The position numbers were made by a program, and so were the translations under genes. From Hemileia vastatrix (taxonomy: Eukaryota; Basidiomycota; Pucciniomycetes; Pucciniales; Zaghouaniaceae): a stretch of 64,000 nt of DNA. Below, one piece after another: positions 42,835 through 53,477 of this stretch. The notes under the pieces were generated by a model. The model was not told the DNA's origin and did not search any database. It saw only the letters and a list, made by a program, of their open reading frames with translations. How positions within the stretch are numbered: the first letter of the stretch is position 1; each line of letters begins with the position of its first letter. Location of the stretch: the NCBI GenBank assembly GCA_030280995.1, contig JASXTE010000011.1, forward strand, positions 553,501-617,500. Reading direction: 5' to 3'.

Positions 42835-44261
42835 CATGTCGCCTCATGTATGCAATATCTCTACATGTATAATTTTATATTTTACTTACAAATTGCATAT
42901 ATGAGGCAACATGTCGCCTCATATATGCAAAATTGATCAAAATGTATTAAATTGAATACATGAGGCAACATGTCGCCTGATGTATGCAAAATAGTAAGCA
43001 GGGTTATTAATAGCTGCTAAAAAAACTTGAACTTTTCATACATGAGGAGACATCTCGCCTCATATATGCATGCTTGTAATTGATCAATATTATATATTTA
43101 TTACCTTGTATTCCACATGCCTCATATATGCATGCTTGTAATTGATAAATATTATATATTTATTACCTTGTATTCCACATGCATACATGAGGCAACATGT
43201 CGCCTCATGTATGCATGTGTGTTAGCCCATTTTAGTATACAAAATAACTATGTAATATATACAATTAAACATGTATGCAATATCTCTACCTCGCCTCATG
43301 TATGCAATATCTCTACATGTATAATTTTATATTTTACTTACAAGTTGCATATATGAGGCGACATGTCGCCTCATGTATGCAAAATTGATCAAAATGTATT
43401 AAATTGAATACATGAGGCAACATGTCGCTTCATGTATGCAAAATAGTAAGCAGGGTTATTAATAGACGCTACAAAAACATGTACTTTGCATACATGAGGC
43501 AACATGTTTCATCATGTATTCAATTTAATACATTTTGATCAATTTTGCATATATGAGGTGACATGTCGCCTCATGTATGCAACTTGTAAGTTAGATTTTA
43601 AATTACAAATTTAGAGATATTGCATACATGAGGCGACATGTCGCCTCATGTATGCAACTTGTAATTTAAATTTTTAATTATATATGTATGCAGTTAAGTT
43701 AAGGCATCGCCAGGCTACTAATACAGTTCAAAGGCAAGGATAGTGTTTTATTGCATACATAAGGCGACATGTCGCCTCATGTATGAAATACTCACATATT
43801 AATTGTATATATTAAATAGTCATTTTATATATTTACATGGGCTAACACACATGCATACATGAGGCAACATGTCACCTCATGTATGCATGTGGAATACAAG
43901 GTAATAAATATATAATATTGTTCAATTACAAGCATGCATATATGAGGCGACATGTCGCCTCATATATGCATGCAGGGCCTCTGCTAGGGCCAAAAAATAT
44001 AGGTAAAAATGACCAAATTAATACTATTACACATGCATGCATACATGAGGCGACATGTCGCCTCATGTATGCATGTTTCAACAAACAAATGTATAAGTGC
44101 TGTTATGTTTCTTCTATATAGGAGAGCCCATAATGCATACATGAGGCAACATGTCACCTCATGTATGCAATTTCAAACTTAGCTTGCTTCTTAGTTTTAA
44201 AGTAGCCCTGCAATATTTGACTTACATGCATACATGAGGCGACATGTCCCCTCATGTATGC
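42835..44261. repeat. Field of ~15 palindromes of 34 bp (plus half-sites)
   Basis: The unit is GCATACATGAGGCGACA followed by its own reverse complement. Full-length copies start at 42895, 42954, 43036, 43181, 43347, 43406, 43488, 43547, 43622, 43753, 43853, 43936, 44039, 44135 and 44228; half-copies lie at 42835, ~43116 and 43291. Copies at 43622 and 44039 are perfect; the one at 43936 extends to a perfect 42-bp palindrome (43932-43973). Spacing is irregular, 50-130 bp. Part of the field is a ~170-bp block present twice, ~454 bp apart (42840 and 43294). The field sits between divergent genes X and SNF2 inside the transposon. Candidates: protein-binding sites, a cruciform-forming bidirectional control region, or a swarm of very small palindromic elements. 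Confidence 0.95.
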
Positions 44262-45701
44262 AATATTGGTGCCCCAAAAAAAGAAAAGACACAACAGCAT
44301 GTATACATATTATTTCTATGTATTAAATGTATAATTTTTTTTTAAATTTTTAATTCTCATTTTGATGATGGTGTATGAAAAAAAAAACTATGTTTCTCAA
44401 ATGCTGATTGAAAAGAGAAATGCATGAGGGAAAATGTGCTACCCTGTATGTATGCTTCTTATTTCATCTCCACTAGCCTTTTGCTTGATTAATATTTAGT
44501 TTCAATTATTGTGATTACATAATGCATTGTCCTTGCCATCTGCGTGTTTTTACTGTATATATATATAGTTATTATTTCTTGAATATGTGATTGGTTATAT
44601 CAACAGAAGTTGCTTTTTGAAAAATCTCAAAAGATTTATTAATAAGAAAATTTTTAAGTAAAACATGATAGTCCATTTTAATAAAGAAATTTTTCATAAT
44701 ATTTAACTTAAAAGAAGTGAGTGACATTTTGAAATTCTTGATTAGGGCTTAGCACCTGCCTTCAAGGGGCTGGGTGGTGCACCCCTGGACACTAGTGTAC
44801 CCCCCCTCCAGTTGTGCAAGTGTTGTGTTAATATTATAAGTTTAATTTTTATTTTTCTCATATGTATGTACTGGATGATAAATATATTGAATTAAAATGT
44901 AGTTTCAATTTTTGGAATGTTTTTGTGAAAAATAAAGGGGAGGATTATATATTTTATATTTTATATAAATAGTTCATTATATTAATGAAAATAAATGATC
45001 ATGTGAACTTTCCAGAACCTTTTTGACTTTATTAAGTGTAACCCGTGGTTTGTATTTACAAGATCCCACTAGTTAAATTATAAGCTCTGTACAATATCAG
45101 ATTTTCCATACTCATTGGCTGTGATCTACAGATAATTTAACCAAGTGAAGTGAACAGTGTAAGAACAGAAGTTTTGTAAATGAAGTCATATTTCTAATAT
45201 TCATGATCCTGCCTTCTCATTGCCATTCTGTGTAATGGAAACATAAAAATTAATGGATGTAGTTCTGTGTACATAGAAACTTTTATTCAGTCCAAAAATT
45301 GTTTTCTCCACTTGAAAAGGTGGAACATTCAATATATTCTTGTTTTTTTAGTTTCCAAATATATGCTTTTATTTGGGAGATAAACTAAATTCATAAATCC
45401 TACAAGTGCTGTTTAGATTATTGATGAATTAAAAAATATTTAATTTTAAAAATCTCTTATGACTTATGTGTACCTCCTGAGATTTAAATCTATGTAAAAA
45501 GTTTAACACAGTTAATATCACTTGCTGATCTTTTTTGTCATATTTTATCTGGACCTACAGAGTTTGGCACAACTTTAATCAACATGGATAAATTTAGTTT
45601 TTATTTAGATCATGTGACTGCTTGGCAATGAAATTTTTGTATCTTGCGTAAATACCCACTTCTTCCTGAATTATCTTCTTTTCTCTCAAAGTTTATTTCT
45701 A
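44262..45701. other. Region upstream of the SNF2 frame
   Basis: 1.4 kb, AT-rich, no frame recognised. One GC-rich spot at 44768-44815 contains GGTGGTGCACCCC and ACACTAGTGT. An undetected 5' exon of the SNF2 gene may lie here, because the first recognised exon lacks an ATG. Confidence 0.4.
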
Positions 45702-47948
45702 TTTAAGATAGAATCATCTTCTTCTACCTCTCCTGTCTGCATTGGCTTGCTTCAACCTCAAATATCTGACTCTTTTAGCTTCCCAGGTTTGGTGGAGGAA
45801 CCTGTATCACTTTATCTCTCTCATAAAAAACATACTATAAGGGTCAGGGCACAATCACCTCATATAAACATTGGTAAACTGTGCCCTACTCATTCTCAAA
45901 TCCTATATGACCTACTTGGCCAACCATGTTATCAAACTTTAGTTGCTCCTGTTGGGGGTTGGCTTCCTGGGCAGGATTCACCCCCTTTATGGGTTGAAGC
46001 TACATTGCTACCCCAAATGGGTGCTGACTGTCCCTTAAAAATTAATATTTTGATTTTCTGTATTTCTACTTTCTTAGTCACCATCCCCCATGCACTTGCA
46101 TCCATCTCCAACATAATTATTCTTCCACCTGGCTATAACCCATCAATTCACTTGTACTGTCCCATACAAGATTTATTCAATCAAAGCAATCAACTACCAT
46201 CTATCTCCACTGATTCCTTACTTCCCTCTGCACCTTATCATCCTATACACGAAATCAATGTTCAAAATTTAAATACAACACTACTACCCCACCAAAAGAA
46301 TGCGCTTTCTTTTATTCTCTCTCAAGAATCCCGCACCCAAACTTACCTTTGGCGACAGACAGGGGAGAGTAGCTGGGAAGATTATTTGAGACAAGAACTC
46401 CTCCAAAATCCTCCTTCCAAATCAATTTTGCTAGCAGATGAAATGGGTCTAGGAAAGACAGTTACCACTATTGCATTAATTTTCAACACCTTAGACAAAG
46501 CTTCTCAATTTTCCCACCTTGTTGAAGCACAGTCAAGCACTCCAAGAATAAAGGCAACCTTAATAATTGTCCCTAGAAGCTTTTTTCAGCAATGGAAAGA
46601 TGAAATCATCCGGCATGTATCAGCTGATATCAATCTCAAAATAACTATCTACCATGGCAGAGGACGACACGAAACTTTCAACAGCTGGCCTGATTCACAT
46701 GTAGTTCTGACTAGCTACAATCTGGTGATAATTGACTTGGAGGATATCAACAAAAGCAAGGGTTTATATCATGTTTGCTGGTTTCGTGTTATTCTAGATG
46801 AAGCTCAGTAAGTTGAAAATTTTCCTACTCTTAGTTTTTCACTTCTAAGTCCAATATTTTTTGGAAGCCACATTTGTGAATCAAGAAACAAGGCCTCAAC
46901 AGCAGTCCTTGGCTTGAATACCTCTCGATGGCTGTGCATTACTGGAACACCAATTCAAAATAGATTTCAAGATTTGTATGCCATCTTCAGGTTCCTTTGA
47001 CTTGCACCATTCACTACTCCTGCTGGGTGGAATCAGCATGTGGCACAGCATGCAAAAGAAGGAAATTACACAAAGGTAAAAAATGTTATCCAGGATATCT
47101 TGGGTGATGTAATGATCAGAAAATCCCGACAATCGGTTGGCCTAGACACAATTTATGATCAGCTCACTCCCTCTATACATGAAAATACAATATTTATCAA
47201 GCTTACTGAGGACCTTGCTTGTCTTTACTCTGAAAGGCATTCAAAAGCTTTTCAATCTCTTGGAATTTGCAGTAGTGACAATCTCCTTTCAAAAGATCAA
47301 TCAACTTTAGCAAAATTGACCAGTTTGCGCAGATTTTGTACTCATCCCAAAATGCCATATGACTCAGAGATCAAATCTGTTGAGCATATGAATTGGAGGG
47401 ATAGTCCAAAATTGGTTCACCTTATTAAAACATTTCACAACTTAATTTCACAGGATTAAAATGTGAAGTGCATTATTTTTATCAGAGTGGACTACTACCC
47501 TGAAGTTGTAGGTTTTTTGGAAATTAATACTGGATCCCTAAATCCATTTCATTGCTGTAAAAACTGATATCTTTTCAAAAAAAATAGGATTTCATTTGCA
47601 CTTGATGATTATGAAATACGTCAAATTCTATTTGATGGCACAACCAATTAAAGTACACACAAGAATGTTCTCAAGTCATTTTCACTTATCAAGACTGGTG
47701 TACTCCTGATGAATCTCAAGGCAGGTGGAGAAGGATTGAATCTCACTATGGCATCTCATGTGTTCTTAATGGTAAGTATTTATAATTTTATCAAGAACCT
47801 TTATTTATAAGATTTTTTTCTTTAGGAGCCAACTTGGAACCCAGCTTCTGAGAAGCAGGCAATTGGTCGTGTTAATCGCATTGGCCAAGAAAAAGAAGTT
47901 TATGTATACAAGTATATTGTTGAATCTACTATTGAGGAAAATATTTAA
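45702..47948 (+). pseudogene. SNF2-family (RAD5/HLTF-like) ATPase carried by the transposon
   Basis: SNF2 ATPases are DNA-dependent translocases that remodel chromatin or help repair. Motifs in order: LLPHQKNALSFIL (Q-like), ADEMGLGKT (I, ~46436), LIIVPRSFFQQWKDEI (Ia), VILDEA plus H after splicing (II), ITGTPIQNRFQDLYA (III), then RRFCTHP, KCIIF, LLMNLKAGGEGLNLT (V) and QAIGRVNRIGQEKEVYVYKY (VI). Introns at 46808-46867 and 47772-47825 have GT-AG borders and restore the frame. An in-frame TGA near 46999 (FRFL*LAPF), and stops and shifts at 47459-47650, disable it. There is no ATG at the 5' end; an earlier exon is possible. I see no RING finger between motifs III and IV. Confidence 0.88.
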
Positions 47949-48440
47949 TGTGTCAGCACCATTTCTTTCACATTCATTTAAAAATTCTCTCTTATTAATT
48001 ATTGTTGATCTAGGTAAAAACCATTAAGTTAGATGTTGCTAAGTATGTTTCATTAACTCTACCATCTCATCACCATCAAACTAAAATTTATTTTTTTTAT
48101 TAGTCTTGCCCTTCCTGAATGAAACATTAAATTTTAAACTTTCTTTTTTTTATTATTTTCCATAAGAAAATTTTGAAGTCTTCAGTGTACTTGACCACTA
48201 TCAATTAAGTAGCTTAGCCATGTATTTTTTTTTATAAATTTTCTACTGTGTCACAAATACAAAGGAAATTTTTATATGTTATATTCCTTTGTTAATTTTA
48301 CACAAAGGGGCATATTTTTAAAATAATATATATGGAGGTGATTATACCCTTACATTTTAATAATCTAGAAAGATTTCACATTTATAGATTATAGAAAAAA
48401 TACCTTTAAAAATTCTTTCAACATGTAAGGCTTTCATTCT
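47949..48440. other. Intergenic between SNF2 and the Y-like gene
   Basis: AT-rich, no gene. The short minus-strand frame at 48357-48593 overlaps the next gene and is probably a shadow. Confidence 0.5.
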
Positions 48441-49520
48441 TTTTTTAAAAGTGATTTGTTCACCTCTTGTATTAGCTTCTACTTTAATTCCTACCACAGG
48501 CTTCAAGAGCACACGTGCTTTTAACAAAATTCTTTCCCAAATTGGTGTTCCAAGTTCTAAGGCTTCTTCCACCATTTCAGTTATTGACTTCATGAAACTT
48601 GTCTTGGGAAAATGTCAAAAGCTGGACAATTTCCCACCTCCACCAACCACTGCTGAATTATCATCTCTTTCAAATGAACTAGTTACTACTAATTTATCTC
48701 TACCACCTGAAAATATGTACACCCTTGAAGAAATTTCTTTATCACCATCTGGACGCCAAAAAACTATTCCCCTGGTTTTTTACCATACTTGCCATCAAGA
48801 TGCCATTAATGTTGGGGTTCCCCGCTTATGCCTCTCATTGAACATGGAGCACAGAGATTGGAATCAAAGAATCATTCAACACTTTACAAAGCACTATTGC
48901 TATGCCCATAAGTACCAGGCATTTGATCAGTATCACATAGATTATTCTGAAGAAATAATAAAGTTTGTACCTCTAATTCTGCAACAATGGATTCAAGGAA
49001 AAATTTCAACCAGTAAATCTTTAGATGTTTCTAAGCTAAATAGAAGAAGAATGATGGATACTAGGCGGAAAGTGAGCAAGAATTTATTTTTTTGTAAATT
49101 TCTATTAATAATTGTCTTCTCAGTTGCATGCTTCTCGTAGGAAAACAGCTGTAGCTTGTCTTGATTCCAAACATCTCTTTTTGTTTGATAATCCTTGCTT
49201 CCACTCTGACACTGAAGAAGATCAAGAAGGAAATCTTTGGAAAAGGAAACCATCTTGGCGCTCTGAGGAAATGTCAAATTTTTACTCACAAGTTGATCAA
49301 ATTACTCTTAACTTGATAAGAGGATCTAAAAATCATGGACATATTTCTAAAAATATTGTATCTCTTAGAAAAGACTCAAGTATTGCTTCACATACACTTG
49401 TGTGTCCTAGTAATCTTCCCACCAATTGTTACAACATTGATAATCTCAGCCTTTCTCAGTTTTTACTTATATGCCATAATCCTTCTTTTACAATCCCTTC
49501 TCTCTCCCATCTGCTTTAGT
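48441..49520 (+). pseudogene. Y-like gene: diverged relative of gene Y in the same transposon
   Basis: Exon 1 (about 48451-49076) contains STISVIDFMKLVLGKCQKLD, NFPPPPTTAEL, FYHTCHQDAINVGVPRLCLS, then FVPLILQQWIQGKISTS and a Lys/Arg-rich KLNRRRMMDTRRK. A GTGAGC donor at ~49072 and an acceptor near 49122 lead to LHASRRKTAV..CFHSDTEEDQEGNLWKRK and PSWRSEEM. Gene Y has IISFARLLLG, IPDPPSNEI, ILERWISGQSKKF, HSDTEEGQDG and PIPWRSAGL in the same order. No known domain. It ends with a stop at 49517. The beginning is unclear and it may join an upstream exon. The recurrent S-D-T-E-E .. W-R-S signature seems to be the conserved core. Confidence 0.6.
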
Positions 49521-49797
49521 GTTTCACCTGTAAATTTTGTTTAGAATTTTCCTCCTGGTGAAGTTGTATTGAATAGCCATTTTGAATAGTAAAATTATTT
49601 TAGAATTTGAATACATTATTTTCTCCTTTTTATGCCATCTTGTCCAAATACCGCCACTTAAAAATTGTTTTCTTAATTTTTTAACATACTCTCTGCTGAA
49701 CATGCCTACTAGATATGTTGTTTGCACTTTCTCTGAGCTTGGTTGAAATAAAAAATCTTTCACCAATAGTGAAAGTGAGATAGTTCAGGGGCTTTCA
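49521..49797. other. Intergenic before the transposase
   Basis: About 280 bp, AT-rich; presumably contains the promoter of the transposase. No clear signal. Confidence 0.4.
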
Positions 49798-52700
49798 ATG
49801 TCTACAACTGCATATTACAAGCATCAAGATAAAATTCAGCTTTTTAGGAAACAAAGTCAATTGATCAATCAATCCACAGCTCCTGAGCACCAACCTCTGG
49901 CCAAAAGTAGCTCTCACCAAGAATCTTCTTCTTCTTTTTTTCCTGTGGCAAGCTCTTCAAATGAAGTATTCTTACCCACTACTGAGGAGGTAAGCACCTA
50001 AAGTTTACTTAAATTTATAATTATTTTAATTTCTTGCTTTTTTTTAACATATTTATCTCATCAGTTTGGCCAAAAACACTCATTAAGTCTTGATGCTGAA
50101 GATGCTGAGTCAATCACCTCAATTGTCAAAAAATTGAAAAGTTTTAAAAATTCTTCTTCTTCTTTTTTAAATTTATTACGAATTGAAACCTCCTCCTTTG
50201 CTCCTCCTGCTCTTGCACATCTATCACCATTGATTTTCTTTATACTTATTGATCTGGCACATGGCCTTCTGGTTCAAAACTTATCACATAGGCAAATTAA
50301 AATACGGATTCAAGCTGAATTTTTCAAGATCAATTTAATATCTAAAACTTATAAAGATGCCAAAAAACTCCTGCATGAGTCTAAAAAGCTTCCTCATAGC
50401 ATTTACACTGTTCTCAACTGACTCAACCTACATGCGCCGCTTACAACTATTCTATGTTGTCCAAATCTCTTTCATCAACCTTTCAAAACAGCTAACAAAT
50501 ACAACTTTGAACATGCCCATTGTAGTCAAATATGCTCAATGCCATACCTCGTAAAAAGAATGTTGTGTTGAAATGCAATCATCCATTGTTTCAGCAAAAA
50601 GATAATCAAACATTGGATTTTTTTCCAGTCCAATTGTTTACAACTCAATCTCTTATATCTTGACTAGCCCGCCTTCTTCTTCTTCCAGGGTTTGAGGACA
50701 ATCTGGATTACTCATTAAGGAGGCCACATAATACACAAGGAAAAATGTGCGATGTTTGGGATGTTTCAGTCTGGAAGGAATTTAAAGATATAAAAGGAGA
50801 TTATTTTACAAATAAAAGTGGTAATCATGTTTTCAGCCTGTATATTGATTGGTTTAATCCTTTTGGGAATAAAATTGGTGGTCATAGTCAGGTGTCATTT
50901 GGATCTATTATTTATATTTGTCTAACTCTTCCACCACATTTACGATATAAAAAGCAACATGTTTTCTTGGCAAGAATCACACCTGGGCCACATGAACCTA
51001 GTTTGGACCAGTGTAATCATGTTATTTCACCTCTTTTAGAAGAACTTCAAAAGCTGTGGAAAGGATTCTTTTTTTCAAAGACATTTCGTTATCCTGAAGG
51101 AAGACCAATACATGCTGCAATATTTCCTTTAATTGGTGACCTACCAGCTATCCAGAAGCTCTCTGGTTTTTCCAGCTATAGCTCAAGTAATCCATGCTCA
51201 TTTTGCTTTATTTCTAAAGAAGATTTGAAATCTGGTAAACTTCCTGCTGAGTTCCTATCACGCACTGATTCGAACCACCGAACTCAAGCTATTAAATGGA
51301 AAAATTCTTCCAGTGCCCAAGCAAGAAGGAAGATCTTTGATAACAAAGGTGTTCAATATTCATCTCTTCTTGAACTTCCATATTGGAAACCAGTCTCTTT
51401 TGTTGGAATAGAACTTATGCACTGCTTACTTCTTGGTATTGCCAAAGACTTCAGTAAAAATTAACTTCTTATTACAGCAGCTGGTGATTACATTCAAAAA
51501 GAAAAGAAAAAATCTTCAAAAAAAGGCTTTCAGGATGACCATTCATTCTCTTCAAAATCCAGTCACCATTCATTTTCCAGATCCTCCTCTAATCCATCTT
51601 TATTTAAGATATTAACAAAAAAAAGATTTCAAAACTACCATCATTCCCCTCAAATTTTACTTCTCATGATTCAAGTAAAAGTAGAAAGACAAAAAGTACA
51701 GTTTGTGTAGTGATACCGCCATTGAGAAAAAACCTCAAAAGAAAACTATCTTATGATTAAATTGGTCAGGAGAAGGCACGAAATGCTCTAAAAATGGCTG
51801 GGCCATCAAGAAGTACTAATCCACAGGGTGTTGAATTCAGCTCAGAGAAAGAAGAATCAAGCTCTGATGTAGATAGTTCAAGTAAGTTATACTGAATTAC
51901 TTTTAATTAAACATTTTCCTAATAAATATTTTCTTTAGAGTCCACATTTCAGGAATTTTCTGCCTGTTTTAGACCTAAAATCAATTTGGGATCAGCTGCA
52001 GCACCAAATGATTTAACTTCTGATTTAAATCTAAGGCCTAGCAAATTGATGATTGTTCAAAATTTTATTTGGCATACACTCATTCCCTCATGGTTAACCC
52101 GTGTTACACACCATGTAGGGGAGACTGGAACAAATCTCAAGGCAGCTGAATGGCTTTTATTAAACAAAATTTATTATGTGGTTGCTTTGTTCCCAGTTTG
52201 GAATACAGAAAATTCTGAATCTCGAGAGAAGAAGTTGATAAAGTGTCTTTCCCTGTTGGTATCTATTATCAACCTTTTAACTTCCGTTGAATTAAATGAA
52301 GAACAAATTGTATCTCTTCAGGATCATCTAAAAGAGTATATGAAATGTCTTAAAGAATTTTGGCCACATATTGACATCAAACCTAATGTCCACTTAGCCC
52401 AACATTCTCCTGAAGTTCTGCGACGATTTGGGCCAGCACCATCATCAGCAGCTTGGGCTCATGAGCGTATAAATGTAATGTTGGGATCTATCTCACACAA
52501 TAATAAAAAAAGTATGTGCTCCTATAATCTTTTTGTTCCTCATAATTATTTACTTTAATATTTTTTATTTTAGATGAAATGGACAAAACATTTATGAAAA
52601 TGTTTATCTTGACTGGGCAGCTTTAATCTCTTCTTGAGAGGAATGACAATCGATTTGAAAACAAAATGAAAGATGTTTTTGATATAGAAAAAAAAAACTT

Positions 52701-53228
52701 CGAAATCAACTGTTAAACTACTCCATGAAGAATATGTTTTATGGCTGAATTATTTAAACAAGATTGATGGTAAAAAGTGTTTTTCAAATATTTTGGAAAA
52801 AGATAAATTGACTGGTGCTTTAGAATTTCTTTCATCTAAAATTACTGATCTCCAATACTTTAACCTTGGTGGTAAATACTTCTCACTATACTCAAAACAT
52901 CAAGGGAATGGGAATATTGAGATCAAATTATCAATAGGAAACAAGGTTGGAGTGGTGTTAAGAATGTGGGAGTCAAAGAAGTTCCCAGATCAAACCTTTA
53001 TTCTAGTTGGATTGTATGATGCTTTTGAAAAAAAAAATAGAAAATCCTTTCTCCAAAGCAGGATTTAAAACATTTTGGTGCTACAATAGATTGTCTAAAA
53101 ATGTTATTATTACTCATAAAGATATTATTGGACATGCTTCAAGAACTCTCAATCCTAGTGGCTTTGGTGGTGTTTTATCTGATACTGTCTGTATAATGTC
53201 ATTAAGTAGTATAGCTGGCGCCTATTAA
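49798..53228 (+). pseudogene. TNP2-family (CACTA) transposase
   Basis: Start MSTTAYYKHQDKIQLF. The intron at 49990-50064 joins LPTTEE to FGQKHSLSL. Landmarks of fungal TNP2 proteins follow: WLARLLLLPGFED (last part of the N-terminal region), VSLYIDWFNPFGNK-type (here FSLYIDWFNPFGNKIGG), LPPHLRYKKQHVFLARITPG, FPLIGDLPAIQKLSGF, a Cys-x-x-Cys (NPCSFCF), LPYWKPV and ELMHCLLLGI. A second intron at 51882-51938 and a third at 52512-52573 flank the C-terminal part (LNLRPSKLMIVQNFIW, NVHLAQHSPEVLRRFGP, AWAHERINVMLGSI). The Asp residues of IDWFNP and LIGDL are where TNP2 enzymes keep catalytic acids. Stops and shifts near 50420, 50640, 51464 and 52623 mean the copy is inactive. Confidence 0.88.
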
Positions 53229-53438
53229 TCATCATTGTAATATCCATTATGAATTCGATATATGCCTTTTAGACACCAAAGTTTGATCTATTGCCTGTTG
53301 GAAATTATGCAAACAGCACTATATGAAGAATTCAAATTGGTCCTAATGATTCAGCTATGAGCTATGTGTCATGATGAAAAATTGTCCCACCAAAGTTCCA
53401 ACACAGGTTTGACTCAGGTTAGACCACAGGTACTAAAC
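53229..53438. other. Right sub-terminal region
   Basis: Non-coding, with CAGGTTTGACTCAGGTTAGACC at 53404 as two imperfect CAGGTT.GAC copies, similar to the CAGGTCAAA start of the terminal repeat. Candidate transposase sites. Confidence 0.4.
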
Positions 53439-53477
53439 AACCACTTGACTGCAAGTTGTCAAACTTTTGACCTGGTG
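53439..53477 (-). repeat. Right terminal inverted repeat
   Basis: The plus strand ends AACTTTTGACCTGGTG. Inverted, it matches 36149-36187 with three mismatches, all in the five bases after CACCAGGTCAAAAGTT. Confidence 0.9.

Larger units (their letters stand above)
36149..53477 (+). mobile_element. 17.3-kb CACTA-like (TNP2) transposon carrying SNF2 and unknown genes
   Basis: Terminal inverted repeats, a 3-bp duplication (TTT at 36146-36148 and 53478-53480) and a TNP2-family transposase define it. Its insertion splits one gypsy gag: KVSFTSSF on the left and the matching FxxxELY..KCLAGVYDV on the right. Leftward genes: X (42553-39970) and Y (39382-37204). Rightward: SNF2 ATPase (45.7-47.9 kb), a Y-like gene (48.4-49.5 kb) and TNP2 (49.8-53.2 kb). 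Between the two sets is a field of 34-bp palindromes. CACTA/CMC elements are known for CAC-starting ends, 2-3-bp duplications and a TNP2 transposase; an SNF2 gene and a central palindrome field are not part of the standard description I know. Confidence 0.88.

Noticed and set aside
42835..44261. CRISPR-like array
   Set aside because: Units are palindromes with unequal spacers (50-130 bp) in a eukaryotic transposon, with no cas genes.
45932..46114. Short minus-strand frame opposite SNF2
   Set aside because: Shadow of the SNF2 exon, which has clear family motifs on the plus strand.
36149..53477. Starship- or Helitron-type giant element
   Set aside because: There is no tyrosine recombinase or Rep/helicase pair; the TNP2 transposase, inverted CAC-starting ends and 3-bp duplication fit a CACTA-like element instead.
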